The notes: a model not told the origin generated them from the letters alone. Shown: positions 29,538-38,914, counted from the first letter of the stretch. The stretch: DNA of 64,000 bases from Paraburkholderia dilworthii (GCF_000472525.1 NZ_AWZT01000003.1:16263-80262), one strand, 5' to 3'. Made by a program: numbers and translations.

Positions 29538-30647
29538 ATGGAATACAGTCCGCCGCCCCTGTTCAAGCAAGGCCCATCCGCCCTCGCACGACTGTTGTTT
29601 TTTGTCGTGCTCGCGCTCGCCCTGCTGATCTCCGACGCACGCTTTAAAACGCTCGAAATCGTTCGCGGCGTGCTCGGCGCGGGTCTTTATCCGTTGCAAC
29701 GCGCGGCGCTCGTGCCGCGCGACGTCTTCATGGGCGCAGCCGATCTGGCAATGACCAGTGCCACGCTGCGCGGCGACAACGAAAAGCTGCGCACGAGAAA
29801 CCTCCAGCTCTCGCAGCAAGCCAATACCGCAGCCGAGCTCTCCGCTGAAAATGCCCATTTGCGCGCGTTGCTGCAACTGTCGCAGCGCGCGACCACGCAA
29901 TCGCTGCCCGCCGAAATCCAGTACGACACACGCGATCCGTTCACGCAGAAGGTCGTGATCAACCGTGGCGCGCAGCAAGGCATCCAGAACGGCTCGCCGG
30001 TCGTCAACGAAGACGGCGTGATCGGTCAGGTTACCCGCGTGTTCCCGCTGCAAGCCGAAGTGACGCTGCTCACGGACAAAGACCAGGCTGTGCCGGTGCA
30101 GATCGTGCGCACCGGCTTGCGCAGCGTGATTTACGGCACGCCCAAGGGCGACACGCTGGACCTGCGCTTCGTGCCGATCAGCGCCGATGTTCAGACGGGC
30201 GACGAGCTCGTCACGAGCGGGCTTGACGGCATCTATCCGCCGGGGCTGCCGGTCGCCAAAGTGGTGCGCGTCGACAAACAGGCGGACACGGCGTTTGCGC
30301 GCGTGATCTGCCTGCCGATTGCACCGGTGCGCGGCGCGCGTCAGTTGCTGGTGCTGCACTATGTGACCGATGTACCGCCGCGTCCGGCCGAAGAGCCGGA
30401 ACTGTCCGCAAAAGACGCGAAGGCGAAGAAAAGCGCGAAAGCGGCCGACAGCAAGGCCGCCGCCGACAAATCCGCCAAGCCGGCGGAAAAGCCCGCCGCC
30501 GACAACAACACGACGCCCAGGCCCGCCGCAAACGCGCCTGGCCAAGCCGGTAAAACCGCGCCGGCGGATCAGAAACCCGCTGCGTCGAAGAAACCCGCCG
30601 CCGCCGAAAAAGCGAAGCCGCAAGCCACGCCGGGGGCAAAGCCATGA
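29538..30647 (+). CDS. mreC: Rod shape-determining protein MreC
   Basis: MreC is a bitopic inner-membrane protein whose periplasmic domain activates PBP2. The 369-residue product has one transmembrane helix (about 15-36), a coiled coil (about 72-115, LRGDNEKLRTRNLQLSQQ), and the two six-stranded beta domains (about 125-275). The C-terminal 95 residues (275-369) are a low-complexity Lys/Ala/Pro tail, longer than in E. coli. mreD starts within the last codons (4-bp overlap). Confidence 0.94.
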   Translation: MEYSPPPLFKQGPSALARLLFFVVLALALLISDARFKTLEIVRGVLGAGLYPLQRAALVPRDVFMGAADLAMTSATLRGDNEKLRTRNLQLSQQANTAAELSAENAHLRALLQLSQRATTQSLPAEIQYDTRDPFTQKVVINRGAQQGIQNGSPVVNEDGVIGQVTRVFPLQAEVTLLTDKDQAVPVQIVRTGLRSVIYGTPKGDTLDLRFVPISADVQTGDELVTSGLDGIYPPGLPVAKVVRVDKQADTAFARVICLPIAPVRGARQLLVLHYVTDVPPRPAEEPELSAKDAKAKKSAKAADSKAAADKSAKPAEKPAADNNTTPRPAANAPGQAGKTAPADQKPAASKKPAAAEKAKPQATPGAKP

Positions 30648-31156
30648 ACCGCCCGCAATATATTCTGCAGCCGGTCAATCCGTACTTCATCGCGTTCAGC
30701 CTCGCTGCGGCGTTCCTGCTGAACCTGATGCCGTGGGGGCGCCTGATCGGCGTGCCTGACTTCGTGGCGCTCGTGCTGCTGTTCTGGAACGTGCATCAGC
30801 CGCGCAAGGTCGGCATGGGCATCGCGTTTTTCCTCGGTCTGCTAATGGACGTGCACAACGCCAGCCTGCTCGGCGAGCACGCGCTTGCGTACACGCTGCT
30901 GTCGTACGGCGCGATCACGATCCACCGCCGCGTTCTGTGGATGTCGCTCGGCGTGCAAACTTTCGCTGTCATGCCGCTCCTGGTGATCGCACAACTGGTG
31001 CCATTCGTGATCCGTCTGTTGACGGGCGCGGCCTTTCCCGGTTGGGGTTACCTGATTGACGGATTCGTCGAAGCGGCGCTGTGGCCTGTCGCCAGCGTGC
31101 TGCTATTGATGCCGCAACGCCGGCCGGCCGACCCCGACGACACGCGGCCGATTTAA
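30644..31156 (+). CDS. mreD: Rod shape-determining protein MreD
   Basis: MreD is a small polytopic inner-membrane protein of the elongasome, with about five or six predicted helices over 170 residues. The family pattern P-W-G-R-L-I and GLLMDVHNASLLGEHALAYT is visible. It overlaps mreC by 4 bp and precedes mrdA by about 140 bp. Its exact mechanical role in the MreBCD-RodA-PBP2 complex remains uncertain in the family. Confidence 0.92.
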   Translation: MNRPQYILQPVNPYFIAFSLAAAFLLNLMPWGRLIGVPDFVALVLLFWNVHQPRKVGMGIAFFLGLLMDVHNASLLGEHALAYTLLSYGAITIHRRVLWMSLGVQTFAVMPLLVIAQLVPFVIRLLTGAAFPGWGYLIDGFVEAALWPVASVLLLMPQRRPADPDDTRPI

Positions 31157-31294
31157 CCAGGCGTCGAGCGCGCAGGCGGTTCTCGTGGAATTCACGTTTG
31201 CTCCCGCTCGTCGCCATCGCGTTCATGCCTTCCGGTTCGGGCCGGATCAGGCGCACACTCATGATGGCCGTTGCCCGGCCTTTTGCAGAATCGC

Positions 31295-33709
31295 ATGACC
31301 GAATTCAAGGACACTCAGCAACAGCTCTCGAAGTTCCGCCTGCGCGTCGCGGCGGCGGGCCTGTTCGTGTTCGTCTGCTTCGGGCTGATCGGCTTTCGCT
31401 TTCTATTCCTCCAGGTGTGGCACTACAGCAAATACTCGCTGCAGGCCGACGAAAACCGCATCTCCGTCGCGCCGATCGTGCCGAACCGCGGCATCATCAC
31501 TGACCGTAACGGTGTGGTGCTGGCCAAGAACTACTCGGCCTATACGCTCGAAATCACGCCGTCCAAGCTCGGTGCGCCGCTCGAAACAGTGATCGACGAT
31601 CTAGCCTCGGTCGTGTCCATCGACGCGCGCGACCGCCGCCGTTTCAAGAAGCTTCAGGAGGACTCGAAGAACTTCGAGAGCTTGCCGATCCGCACACGGT
31701 TGACCGACGACGAAGTCGCGCGCTTCACCGCGCAGCGCTTCCGTTTTCCCGGCGTGGAAGTGCGCGCGCGCCTGTTCCGCCAATATCCGCTTGGGCCGAC
31801 GGCCGCCCACGTGATCGGCTACATCGGCCGGATTTCGCAGCGCGACCAGGATCGTATCGACGACGCCAGCGATCAGAACGACAGCGATCCCGAACACTAC
31901 GATCCGCGGCTGGATGCGAACAACTACAAGGGTACCGACTACATCGGCAAGATCGGCGTCGAGCAGAGTTACGAAACGGAACTGCACGGACAGACGGGTT
32001 TCGAGGAAGTCGAAGTCACGGCCGGCGGCCGGCCCGTGCGCACGCTGTCGCGCACGCAGGCAACGCCGGGCAACAACCTCGTGCTGTCGCTCGATATCGG
32101 CTTGCAGCAGGTGGCCGAACAGGCGTTCGCGGGCCGCCGCGGCGCGCTGGTTGCGATCGAACCAGCCACCGGCGACGTGCTCGCGTTCGTCTCCGCGCCG
32201 AGCTTCGACCCGAATTCGTTCGTCGATGGCATCGACCAGCAGACATGGGACGAGCTCAACAACTCGCCCGATCATCCGCTCCTGAACCGGCCGCTGCACG
32301 GCACTTACCCGCCGGGCTCGACGTACAAGCCGTTCATGGCACTCGCCGCGCTGTCGCTGCACAAGCGCACGCCGGGTTGGGGTTTCCAGGACCCCGGCTC
32401 CTATACCTTCGGCGGTCACACGTTCCGCAACGACGTGCGCTCGGGCCAAGGTTGGGTCGATATGAACCGCGCGATCGTCGTGTCGAACGACACGTATTTC
32501 TACATGCTCGCGCACGATCTTGGCGTGAACGCGATCGCCGGTTTCATGAAGCCGTGGGGCTTTGGCCAGATCACCGGCATCGATATTGCGGGTGAAGCGC
32601 GCGGCATCCTGCCTTCGACGGAATGGAAGCGCAAGGCCTACCGCAAGCCCGAGCAGCAGCGCTGGTACGAAGGCGAAACGATCAGCCTCGGCATCGGCCA
32701 GGGCTACAACTCGTTCACGATCCTGCAACTTGCGCACGCCACGGCCACGCTCGCCAACAACGGCGTCGTGATGAAGCCGCATCTCGTGCGCGACATCGAA
32801 AATCCGATCACCAAAGACACGCGCCCGGTCGTGCGCGATCCGAGCGACAAAATCGCCGTCAAGCAGTCGGACATCGACATCATCAAGCGCGCGATGGAGG
32901 GCGTCGTGACCAACGGCACGGCGTCGAAGTTGTTCATCGGCGCGCCGTATGTGGCCGCGGGCAAGACGGGCACGGCGCAGGTGTACTCGCTGCAAGGCGC
33001 GAACTACAAGGGCCACGCTGTCGCGGAGCATCTGCGCGACCACGCGCTTTTCATCGCTTTCGCGCCGGCCGAGCAACCGAAGATCGCGCTCGCGCTGATC
33101 GTGGAAAACGGCGGCTGGGGCGCCGAGGCGGCCGGCCCGATCGCGCGCAAGGTCCTGGACTATTACCTCGTCGGTAAGACCAAGCCGGGCGCGGAGGCGG
33201 CGGCAGTTGCGGCGGCGGCGTCGGCGACTGCGGATGCGTCCGCGCCCGAAGTCGGCGGCGCGCCGGCCCCGCTGGAGACTGGGCAACCGGTCAAGATCGC
33301 TGCGGGCTTCACCGCGTTGCCGATGCCAGGTGCGGCTTCCGCCGCGGCTGCGGCGTCGGCCGCAGCCGCGTCGGCGTCCGCGTCGAATGGTGCGTCGGCG
33401 GCAGGTATCGCGTCCGGTGCGGCGGCTTCGTCTGCCGCTGCGGCGACATCCAAGTCGTCGGCATCCCCGGGGGTCACCGGGCCGGCATCAAAGCTGCCCG
33501 CCTCGGCCACTACGGCTACGCCCGCCTCAGCAGCAAAGAACCCGGCGCCGCGCAAATCGGGCGCCCCGCATCGACCACGACCGGCGAGCGAGCCGGCGCC
33601 CGCCGCCGCTGCACGCTCGGGAGCCAATGCGCTCCGTGATACATCGCGCGATAACGGCACTCAAGCCACCTCGCCACGCCAGCCGGTTTCCGGCGGCATC
33701 GACGAGTAA
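31295..33709 (+). CDS. mrdA: Penicillin-binding protein 2 (elongasome transpeptidase)
   Basis: PBP2 cross-links new peptidoglycan during lateral wall growth. The 804-residue protein has a membrane anchor (about 18-40), a pedestal/dimerisation domain, and the transpeptidase domain with SxxK at Ser342-Lys345 (GSTYKPF), the SND triad in VVSNDTYFY, and KTGT at 557-560. About 160 extra C-terminal residues are Ala/Ser/Pro-rich and probably disordered. The ATG at 31295 gives the usual short cytoplasmic lead; an earlier start at 31271 is possible. rodA follows 10 bp on. Confidence 0.95.
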   Translation: MTEFKDTQQQLSKFRLRVAAAGLFVFVCFGLIGFRFLFLQVWHYSKYSLQADENRISVAPIVPNRGIITDRNGVVLAKNYSAYTLEITPSKLGAPLETVIDDLASVVSIDARDRRRFKKLQEDSKNFESLPIRTRLTDDEVARFTAQRFRFPGVEVRARLFRQYPLGPTAAHVIGYIGRISQRDQDRIDDASDQNDSDPEHYDPRLDANNYKGTDYIGKIGVEQSYETELHGQTGFEEVEVTAGGRPVRTLSRTQATPGNNLVLSLDIGLQQVAEQAFAGRRGALVAIEPATGDVLAFVSAPSFDPNSFVDGIDQQTWDELNNSPDHPLLNRPLHGTYPPGSTYKPFMALAALSLHKRTPGWGFQDPGSYTFGGHTFRNDVRSGQGWVDMNRAIVVSNDTYFYMLAHDLGVNAIAGFMKPWGFGQITGIDIAGEARGILPSTEWKRKAYRKPEQQRWYEGETISLGIGQGYNSFTILQLAHATATLANNGVVMKPHLVRDIENPITKDTRPVVRDPSDKIAVKQSDIDIIKRAMEGVVTNGTASKLFIGAPYVAAGKTGTAQVYSLQGANYKGHAVAEHLRDHALFIAFAPAEQPKIALALIVENGGWGAEAAGPIARKVLDYYLVGKTKPGAEAAAVAAAASATADASAPEVGGAPAPLETGQPVKIAAGFTALPMPGAASAAAAASAAAASASASNGASAAGIASGAAASSAAAATSKSSASPGVTGPASKLPASATTATPASAAKNPAPRKSGAPHRPRPASEPAPAAAARSGANALRDTSRDNGTQATSPRQPVSGGIDE

Positions 33710-33719
33710 GGAGAAAGGC

Positions 33720-34868
33720 ATGCAATTCGACAAGCGCGCCTGGCTCGACCGCATCAAGCGGATGTTCGCAGGTTTTGATCGCCCTCTCGCACTGGTGGTG
33801 TTTCTGCTGCTGTGCGTAGGCATCGTCACCTTGTACAGCGCGAGTCTCGATATGCCCGGCCGCGTTGAAGACCAGTTGCGCAACATCATGCTGACGTTCG
33901 TGTTGATGTGGGCACTCGCCAATGTTCCCCCCACCACGCTGATGCGTTTCGCGGTCCCGCTCTATACATTCGGGATCGCGCTCCTGGTGGCGGTGGCGTT
34001 GTTCGGTCTCACGCGCAAGGGCGCGAAGCGCTGGATCAATGTGGGCGTGGTGATTCAGCCGTCGGAGATCATGAAGATCGCGACGCCGTTGATGCTTGCC
34101 TGGTACTATCAGCGACGGGAAGGCGTGATGCGCTGGTATGACTTCATGGTCGGGCTCCTGATCCTCGCGGTGCCTGTGGGTCTGATCGCCAAACAGCCTG
34201 ACCTGGGCACTGCCGTACTGGTCTTCGCCGCCGGCTTCTTCGTCATTTACTTTGCCGGTTTGAGCTTCAAACTGATCGTGCCGGTGCTGATCGCCGGCGT
34301 GATCGCAGTCGGCTCGATTGCGGCGTTTCAGGACAAGATTTGCCAGCCGGACGTGCAGTGGCCGCTCATGCACGACTATCAGAAGCACCGCATCTGCACG
34401 CTGCTCGACCCGACTTCCGATCCGCTCGGCAAGGGCTTCCACACCATTCAGGCGGTGATCGCGATCGGCTCGGGCGGCCCGCTCGGCAAGGGCTGGCTGA
34501 AGGGTACACAGGCGCATCTGGAATTCATCCCCGAGAAGCACACCGACTTCATCTTCGCAGTCTTCTCCGAGGAATTTGGGCTCGCGGGCGGCGTCGTACT
34601 GCTCACGCTCTATATGTTGCTGATCGCGCGCGGACTTTATATCGCGGCGAATGGTGCAACGCTGTTCGGGCGCCTGCTGGCAGGATCGCTGACGATGGCG
34701 TTCTTCACCTACGCGTTCGTCAATATCGGCATGGTGAGCGGCATCTTGCCGGTGGTCGGCGTGCCGCTGCCATTCATGAGTTACGGCGGCACGGCGCTAA
34801 CGACGCTCGGCGTGGCAATCGGTCTGATCATGAGCGTCGCGCGACAGAAGCGGTTGATGCAGAGCTAG
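33720..34868 (+). CDS. rodA: Peptidoglycan polymerase RodA (SEDS family)
   Basis: RodA is the SEDS glycosyltransferase that polymerises lipid II for the elongasome together with PBP2. The 382-residue protein has ten predicted membrane helices. It carries the family motifs KGAKRWINVG, the PSEIMKIATPL segment, KQPDLGTAVL with the catalytic Asp, and the C-terminal PFMSYGGTALTTLGVAIGL signature. AAGGAG lies 6 nt before the ATG at 33720. It is the last gene of the operon, ended by the hairpin at 34952-34978. Confidence 0.96.
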   Translation: MQFDKRAWLDRIKRMFAGFDRPLALVVFLLLCVGIVTLYSASLDMPGRVEDQLRNIMLTFVLMWALANVPPTTLMRFAVPLYTFGIALLVAVALFGLTRKGAKRWINVGVVIQPSEIMKIATPLMLAWYYQRREGVMRWYDFMVGLLILAVPVGLIAKQPDLGTAVLVFAAGFFVIYFAGLSFKLIVPVLIAGVIAVGSIAAFQDKICQPDVQWPLMHDYQKHRICTLLDPTSDPLGKGFHTIQAVIAIGSGGPLGKGWLKGTQAHLEFIPEKHTDFIFAVFSEEFGLAGGVVLLTLYMLLIARGLYIAANGATLFGRLLAGSLTMAFFTYAFVNIGMVSGILPVVGVPLPFMSYGGTALTTLGVAIGLIMSVARQKRLMQS

Positions 34869-34951
34869 CACGCTGGGCCATGAAACAAGCGGCCTTGCAA
34901 CAAGCTGCGAGACGAGCTGCAAATAGGCCGCGCCGCAGGCTCAAAAGATAA

Positions 34952-34978
34952 GGGGCGCATCGCCAGATGCGCCCCTTT
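34952..34978. terminator. Terminator between rodA and the Sel1 gene
   Basis: GGGGCGCAT (34952-34960) pairs perfectly with ATGCGCCCC (34967-34975) across a 6-nt loop, followed by TTT and preceded by an A-rich stretch. It can serve both converging transcripts, although the U-tract is short. Confidence 0.75.
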
Positions 34979-34981
34979 CGC

Positions 34982-35683
34982 TTACTGCGGTTTCACTTCC
35001 TTGTGATCCCGCAGTTGCGCGCTTAGTTGCTGATACTTCAAGCGCGCCGCCGGATCGCCCTGGGCCGCCGCAGCCGCGTAGTAAGCCCGCGCGACATTCA
35101 GATTCTTGTCGACGCCGTCGCCGCCGCGCTCGTAGAAAGAGCCGGTCACGTACTGCGCGGTCATGTCACCGCCCTCCGCAGCTTTTTTGTACCAGACGAA
35201 CGCCTGCTTGTTGTCGCGATCGGTGCCGCGGCCATCGAGGAACTGATTCGCCAGCGCGAGTTCCGCCTGCACGTGTCCTTGCTGCGCGGCCTTCAGGAAC
35301 CAGCGGTGCGCCTCGACTGGATCGCGGCCGACGAACTCGCCATCGTCGTACATCTTGCCGTACACATATTGCGCGTGCGACATGTTCGCGTCGGCGGCCT
35401 TGCGCAGCCATTTCTTGCCTTCATCGACGTTGACCGCAGTGCCTTCGCCGTTGAGCAGCATCATCGCGTAATTGAACTCCGCGAGCCGGCTGCCGCGCTC
35501 GGCGGCCTTGCGGAATTCGGCAAGCGCCGCGCCGAAATTGCCGGCGTTGTAGTCCGCAACGGCGGTTTGGGTCTCCGGATCGTTCGGCTTCGCGAGGCGG
35601 TCCTGCGCATGCGCCGCGACACCCGTCATCAACGCGGCCGTAACGACCATACGCGCGGCAACGCCTTGCACCATCCACTTCAT
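34982..35683 (-). CDS. Sel1-repeat (tetratricopeptide-like) exported protein
   Basis: The 233-residue product has an N-terminal signal peptide (about 1-26, ending AHAQ), so it is exported to the periplasm. It contains five or six Sel1 repeats of about 36 residues, recognised by A-x-W-L/F-x-K-A-A patterns such as GKKWLRKAADANMSHAQ, AHRWFLKAAQQGHVQAE and AFVWYKKAAEGGDMTAQ. Sel1 proteins act as interaction scaffolds. The ATG has a strong GGAGGTGAGG site and overlaps the aldolase stop by 4 bp, so the two are coupled. The function is unknown. Confidence 0.88.
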   Translation of the reverse strand: MKWMVQGVAARMVVTAALMTGVAAHAQDRLAKPNDPETQTAVADYNAGNFGAALAEFRKAAERGSRLAEFNYAMMLLNGEGTAVNVDEGKKWLRKAADANMSHAQYVYGKMYDDGEFVGRDPVEAHRWFLKAAQQGHVQAELALANQFLDGRGTDRDNKQAFVWYKKAAEGGDMTAQYVTGSFYERGGDGVDKNLNVARAYYAAAAAQGDPAARLKYQQLSAQLRDHKEVKPQ

Positions 35684-36462
35684 GACCTCACCTCCTGCAA
35701 CGCCTGCCGGGTTGCGCGCAACATCCACATGACGTCGGCGGCCAGAGCGATAAAACGGAAACCGGCATCGTGATGCTGTCTTGCACTTGCGGCGTCCATC
35801 GAAAAAATGCCGGCGGCAATGCCCGCCTTGTCCGCGGCGCTGACAATGCGCGCCATCGCCGCCTGAACATCGGCGTGCTTCGAATCGCCGAGATGACCGA
35901 GACTCGCGGCGAGATCGGCGGGTCCGACGAACAGGCAATCGACGCCCGGCGTCGCCGCGATTTTTTCGACTTCGTCGAGGCCGCGTGCCGACTCGATCTG
36001 CACGATGGTCGCGATCTGCGCGTTGGCCGTTTGCACGTAGTCGCGCCGCATGCCGTACGCCGCGGCCCGAACGGCGCCAGCGACGCCGCGCAGACCATTG
36101 AGCGCCTCGGTGCTCGGATATTGCGTGAGACGCACCGCGTGGGCCGCTTCTTCGGCGGACTCGATGTTGGGGAACATCAACGTGCGCGCGCCCGCGTCCA
36201 TCACACGCTTGACGAGCCAGCCCTCGCTCGCCGGCAAGCGCACCACGGGTTCGCTCGGCAGATGCGCGGCGGCAATCGCGCGCAATTGCGAAGTCACGTC
36301 GCCGCTGTCGTTGGGCGCGTGCTCCATGTCGATCAGCAGCCAGTCGAAACCGGCGTGCGCAAGCGCCTCCGCGGCGGCATCGCTGCCGAGCGAGAGCCAC
36401 AGCCCGAACAGCGGATCGGCCTCTTTCAGACGTTGCTTGAGGGGATTAGTGAAGGCGCTCAT
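35680..36462 (-). CDS. HpcH/HpaI-family class II aldolase
   Basis: Members of this family cleave 2-keto-3-deoxy acids to pyruvate and an aldehyde in the cytosol with a divalent metal. The 260-residue TIM-barrel protein has the family markers FGLWLSLGSD near the start, LLIDMEHAP with catalytic-region His, VVRLP, the metal-binding QIES (Glu) and FVGPADLAASLG. Candidate substrates are 4-hydroxy-2-oxoheptanedioate, 2-dehydro-3-deoxyglucarate or 2-keto-3-deoxyrhamnonate; the sequence does not decide. The neighbours give no sugar-acid pathway. It precedes the Sel1 gene with a 4-bp overlap. Confidence 0.88.
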   Translation of the reverse strand: MSAFTNPLKQRLKEADPLFGLWLSLGSDAAAEALAHAGFDWLLIDMEHAPNDSGDVTSQLRAIAAAHLPSEPVVRLPASEGWLVKRVMDAGARTLMFPNIESAEEAAHAVRLTQYPSTEALNGLRGVAGAVRAAAYGMRRDYVQTANAQIATIVQIESARGLDEVEKIAATPGVDCLFVGPADLAASLGHLGDSKHADVQAAMARIVSAADKAGIAAGIFSMDAASARQHHDAGFRFIALAADVMWMLRATRQALQEVRS

Positions 36463-36688
36463 CGCCGCACTCCTCGACGATGACCAACTTCATTGCCTGA
36501 CACGTGGGGAAGCGTGCTCGAAAGCCCGTGTGTCAGGTGAGTTCGGCAAAGAGCCAGGCTCGGACGCTGACGGCCCGGGTGCCTGCTGCGACGCATTGCG
36601 GTAACCGGCATGTCTCGCTCCGTGTGGTTATCGGAGCGATCATACCGTGACAATAACGCGGCGGTTGAGCGGCGTAACGTGCGCGAGG

Positions 36689-37135
36689 TTAGTCGCGAAC
36701 GACGTCGGCCCAGCAATTCGGCGTCTCGTACAGACGCAGCTTGTGGAGGCGCAGATTCACGCCATAGTGCGCGTCGTAAATGTTCGCGAGGATGTCGAAC
36801 GCGACAGCCGCGAGGTTTTCCACGGTCGGAATGCGGTCGAGCACGACAGTCTTGTGGCCCGCCATCGTTTCGAGGAAGCCGCGCACTTGCGTGTCGCCTT
36901 CATAGACGAGGAACGCGTGATCCCACTTGTCGACGAGATGCTCGACGGCGAGCGATTTCACGTCGGCGAAATCCATCACCATGCCGCGGTCGGGCGCGCC
37001 TTCCGTGTCGACCAGATCGCCTTGCAGCGTGATTTCGAGCACATAGCGATGGCCGTGCAGATTACGGCACTGGCTGCGGTGATCGGGGATGCGGTGACCC
37101 GCGTCGAATTCGAGTTTTCGTGTAATCGTCAGCAC
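36689..37135 (-). CDS. queD: 6-carboxytetrahydropterin synthase QueD
   Basis: QueD converts dihydroneopterin triphosphate to 6-carboxy-5,6,7,8-tetrahydropterin, the second step of 7-deazaguanine (queuosine) synthesis. The 148-residue T-fold protein has the zinc ligands His13 and the HGH pair (CRNLHGHRY), the nearby catalytic Cys, and DHAFLVYE and PTVENLA further on. The start is a GTG. It lies 6 bp after queE and is the last gene of queC-queE-queD. Confidence 0.94.
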   Translation of the reverse strand: MLTITRKLEFDAGHRIPDHRSQCRNLHGHRYVLEITLQGDLVDTEGAPDRGMVMDFADVKSLAVEHLVDKWDHAFLVYEGDTQVRGFLETMAGHKTVVLDRIPTVENLAAVAFDILANIYDAHYGVNLRLHKLRLYETPNCWADVVRD

Positions 37136-37141
37136 GGCAAA

Positions 37142-37774
37142 TCAGGGAATATTCAGATACTTGTGGGTCTGCATCGACAGGCGCCATTGCGGATGGCGTT
37201 TGCACCAGTCGATCGCGAGCTTGGTGTTGATGTCGCGCGACGGGCCGTCCATTGGCTGGACGAGGAAATACTCGAAGTCGAGCTTCGCATAGTCGGACAG
37301 GCGCTGGTTGTCCTGCGGAATCACGACCTTCAGTTCGTTGCCTTTCGTGACGACGAGCGGCGCGTCCGCCTTCGGGCTTACGCAAATCCAGTCGATGGTC
37401 TCGAGCACCGGCAATGAGCCGTTGGTTTCAATCGCAATTTCAAAGCCGGCCGCGTGCAGTGCGTCGACCAACGGCGGGTCGATCTGTAGCATCGGCTCGC
37501 CGCCCGTACACACGACAAAGCGCTGGCCTTCACCCTCCGGCCATTGCGACGCGATCATCCGCACCAGGTCGTCGGGCGTGCGGTATTTGCCGCCGTTCTC
37601 TCCATCCGTGCCGACGAAATCCGTGTCGCAGAAACGGCACACGGCTTCGGCGCGGTCTTCTTCGCGGCCCGACCACAGATTGCAGCCGGCGAAGCGGCAA
37701 AACACGGCCGGGCGCCCGGCATTCGCGCCCTCGCCTTGCAACGTGTAGAAGATTTCCTTGACCGCGTACGTCAT
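37142..37774 (-). CDS. queE: 7-carboxy-7-deazaguanine synthase QueE (CX14CX2C type)
   Basis: QueE is a radical-SAM enzyme that turns 6-carboxytetrahydropterin into 7-carboxy-7-deazaguanine. The 210-residue protein is small for the superfamily. Its cluster cysteines are Cys31, Cys46 and Cys49: exactly 14 residues separate the first two, and 2 the second pair. This is the atypical CX14CX2C arrangement known from the structurally studied Burkholderia multivorans QueE, not the standard CX3CX2C. GGEP (near 93) forms the SAM-binding motif. queC ends about 80 bp upstream. Confidence 0.95.
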   Translation of the reverse strand: MTYAVKEIFYTLQGEGANAGRPAVFCRFAGCNLWSGREEDRAEAVCRFCDTDFVGTDGENGGKYRTPDDLVRMIASQWPEGEGQRFVVCTGGEPMLQIDPPLVDALHAAGFEIAIETNGSLPVLETIDWICVSPKADAPLVVTKGNELKVVIPQDNQRLSDYAKLDFEYFLVQPMDGPSRDINTKLAIDWCKRHPQWRLSMQTHKYLNIP

Positions 37775-37856
37775 GCTGCTTTCTGCCTTGAGATGTACCT
37801 TAAGTACTTTGTGTACCTATAAACGATTGCCTGAGCCCCGGTGCTGCGCGGATTTG

Positions 37857-38588
37857 TTAGACCGGCTCGGTTACCTTTTCGCCCGCCAGATAAGCTTCAT
37901 AACCACGCTTGCGCAAGCGGCAGGCCGGGCATTCGCCACAGCCGAAGCCCCACGCGTGCAATTCCGCCCGCTCGCCGACGTAGCACGTGTGCGTCTCTAT
38001 GCGCACCAGCTCCACTAGTTCGTCGCCGCCCAGTTCGTGCGCGAGGCGCCACGTGTCCGCCTTGTCGAGCCACATCAGCGGAGTTTCGAGCAGAAAGCGC
38101 GAGTCCATGCCGAGATTCAACGCCACCTGCAAAGCCTTCATGGTGTCGTCGCGGCAATCCGGGTAGCCCGAAAAATCGGTCTCGCACATTCCGCCGACCA
38201 GCACCTGCAAACCACGCCGATAAGCGATGGCCGCCGCAATCGTCATGAACATCAGATTGCGGCCCGGCACGAATGTATTCGGCAAACCGTTAGCCGTGGC
38301 CTCGATCTCGATTTCGCGCGTCATCGCCGTTTCGCTGATCGAACCGAGCACGGACAGATCGATTATGTGATCGTCGCCTAGACGCTCGCCCCATGTTGGA
38401 AACGTGCGTGCAATCGCACTGCGGAACCCTTCGCGGCATTCGAGTTCGACGCGGTGCCGTTGACCATAATCGAAGCCGAGTGTCTCGACCGTTTCATAAC
38501 GTTCAAGTGCCCATGCGAGGCACGTGGCGGAATCCTGGCCGCCGGAAAACAGCACCAGAGCGCTACGTTTAGCGTCTTTGCGGATCAC
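37857..38588 (-). CDS. queC: 7-cyano-7-deazaguanine synthase QueC
   Basis: QueC makes preQ0 from 7-carboxy-7-deazaguanine, ammonia and ATP. The 243-residue protein has the PP-loop SGGQDS (13-18), the VPGRNLMF segment, and the C-terminal zinc site with CYVGERAE and [12 protein letters not shown] chose the GTG at 38588, the family start, with CGGAG about 9 nt upstream; the frame remains open further upstream without similarity. It is first in queC-queE-queD, behind a compact structured leader. Confidence 0.95.
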   Translation of the reverse strand: MIRKDAKRSALVLFSGGQDSATCLAWALERYETVETLGFDYGQRHRVELECREGFRSAIARTFPTWGERLGDDHIIDLSVLGSISETAMTREIEIEATANGLPNTFVPGRNLMFMTIAAAIAYRRGLQVLVGGMCETDFSGYPDCRDDTMKALQVALNLGMDSRFLLETPLMWLDKADTWRLAHELGGDELVELVRIETHTCYVGERAELHAWGFGCGECPACRLRKRGYEAYLAGEKVTEPV

Positions 38589-38718
38589 CGTGAAACTCCG
38601 TGAATGATGAGTGCCGCGTCGCGCTGCGCGAGGTGCGCCCATGCAAGCAACGCGGCGCGACGCGAGCCGGCACTGCTGCCGGCCCAAAGCAGTATAGGCC
38701 GCGCCTTCTGCCTGCGAA
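38589..38718 (-). promoter_or_regulatory. queC promoter and structured leader
   Basis: On the minus strand TTCGCA (38718-38713) and TATACT (38696-38691) are 16 nt apart, giving a start near 38684. The RNA would open with a perfect 7-bp hairpin (38683-38677 with 38672-38666, loop GCAG). A 9-bp perfect stem follows, GCGTCGCGC with GCGCGACGC (38663-38655 with 38624-38616), holding an inner GCGC/GCGC pair. The region does not resemble the preQ1-I pattern. The remaining interval up to the tRNA terminator (38719-38920) holds nothing I recognise. Confidence 0.5.
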
Positions 38719-38914
38719 GTCGCTGGGCGCTTATACCGTTGATCGTCGGGCGAGGGGTTCGGTGCGGATCGCGGCTTGCTCGTGCGCCCCGCGACGGGCG
38801 ATGCACTCGCGCGCAAGTCCTTGAACTGGCGCGATTTTATCATGCGATGCCGAACCCCGTCGGGCGCGCCTCGACTCGCCGCCCGAAACGCTGAAGCACC
38901 CGATTCTTACCGCA

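Noticed and set aside
34880..34951. A 23-codon basic reading frame after rodA (MKQAALQQ...)
   Set aside because: It has no ribosome binding site and no family likeness, and it lies between the stop codon and the terminator.
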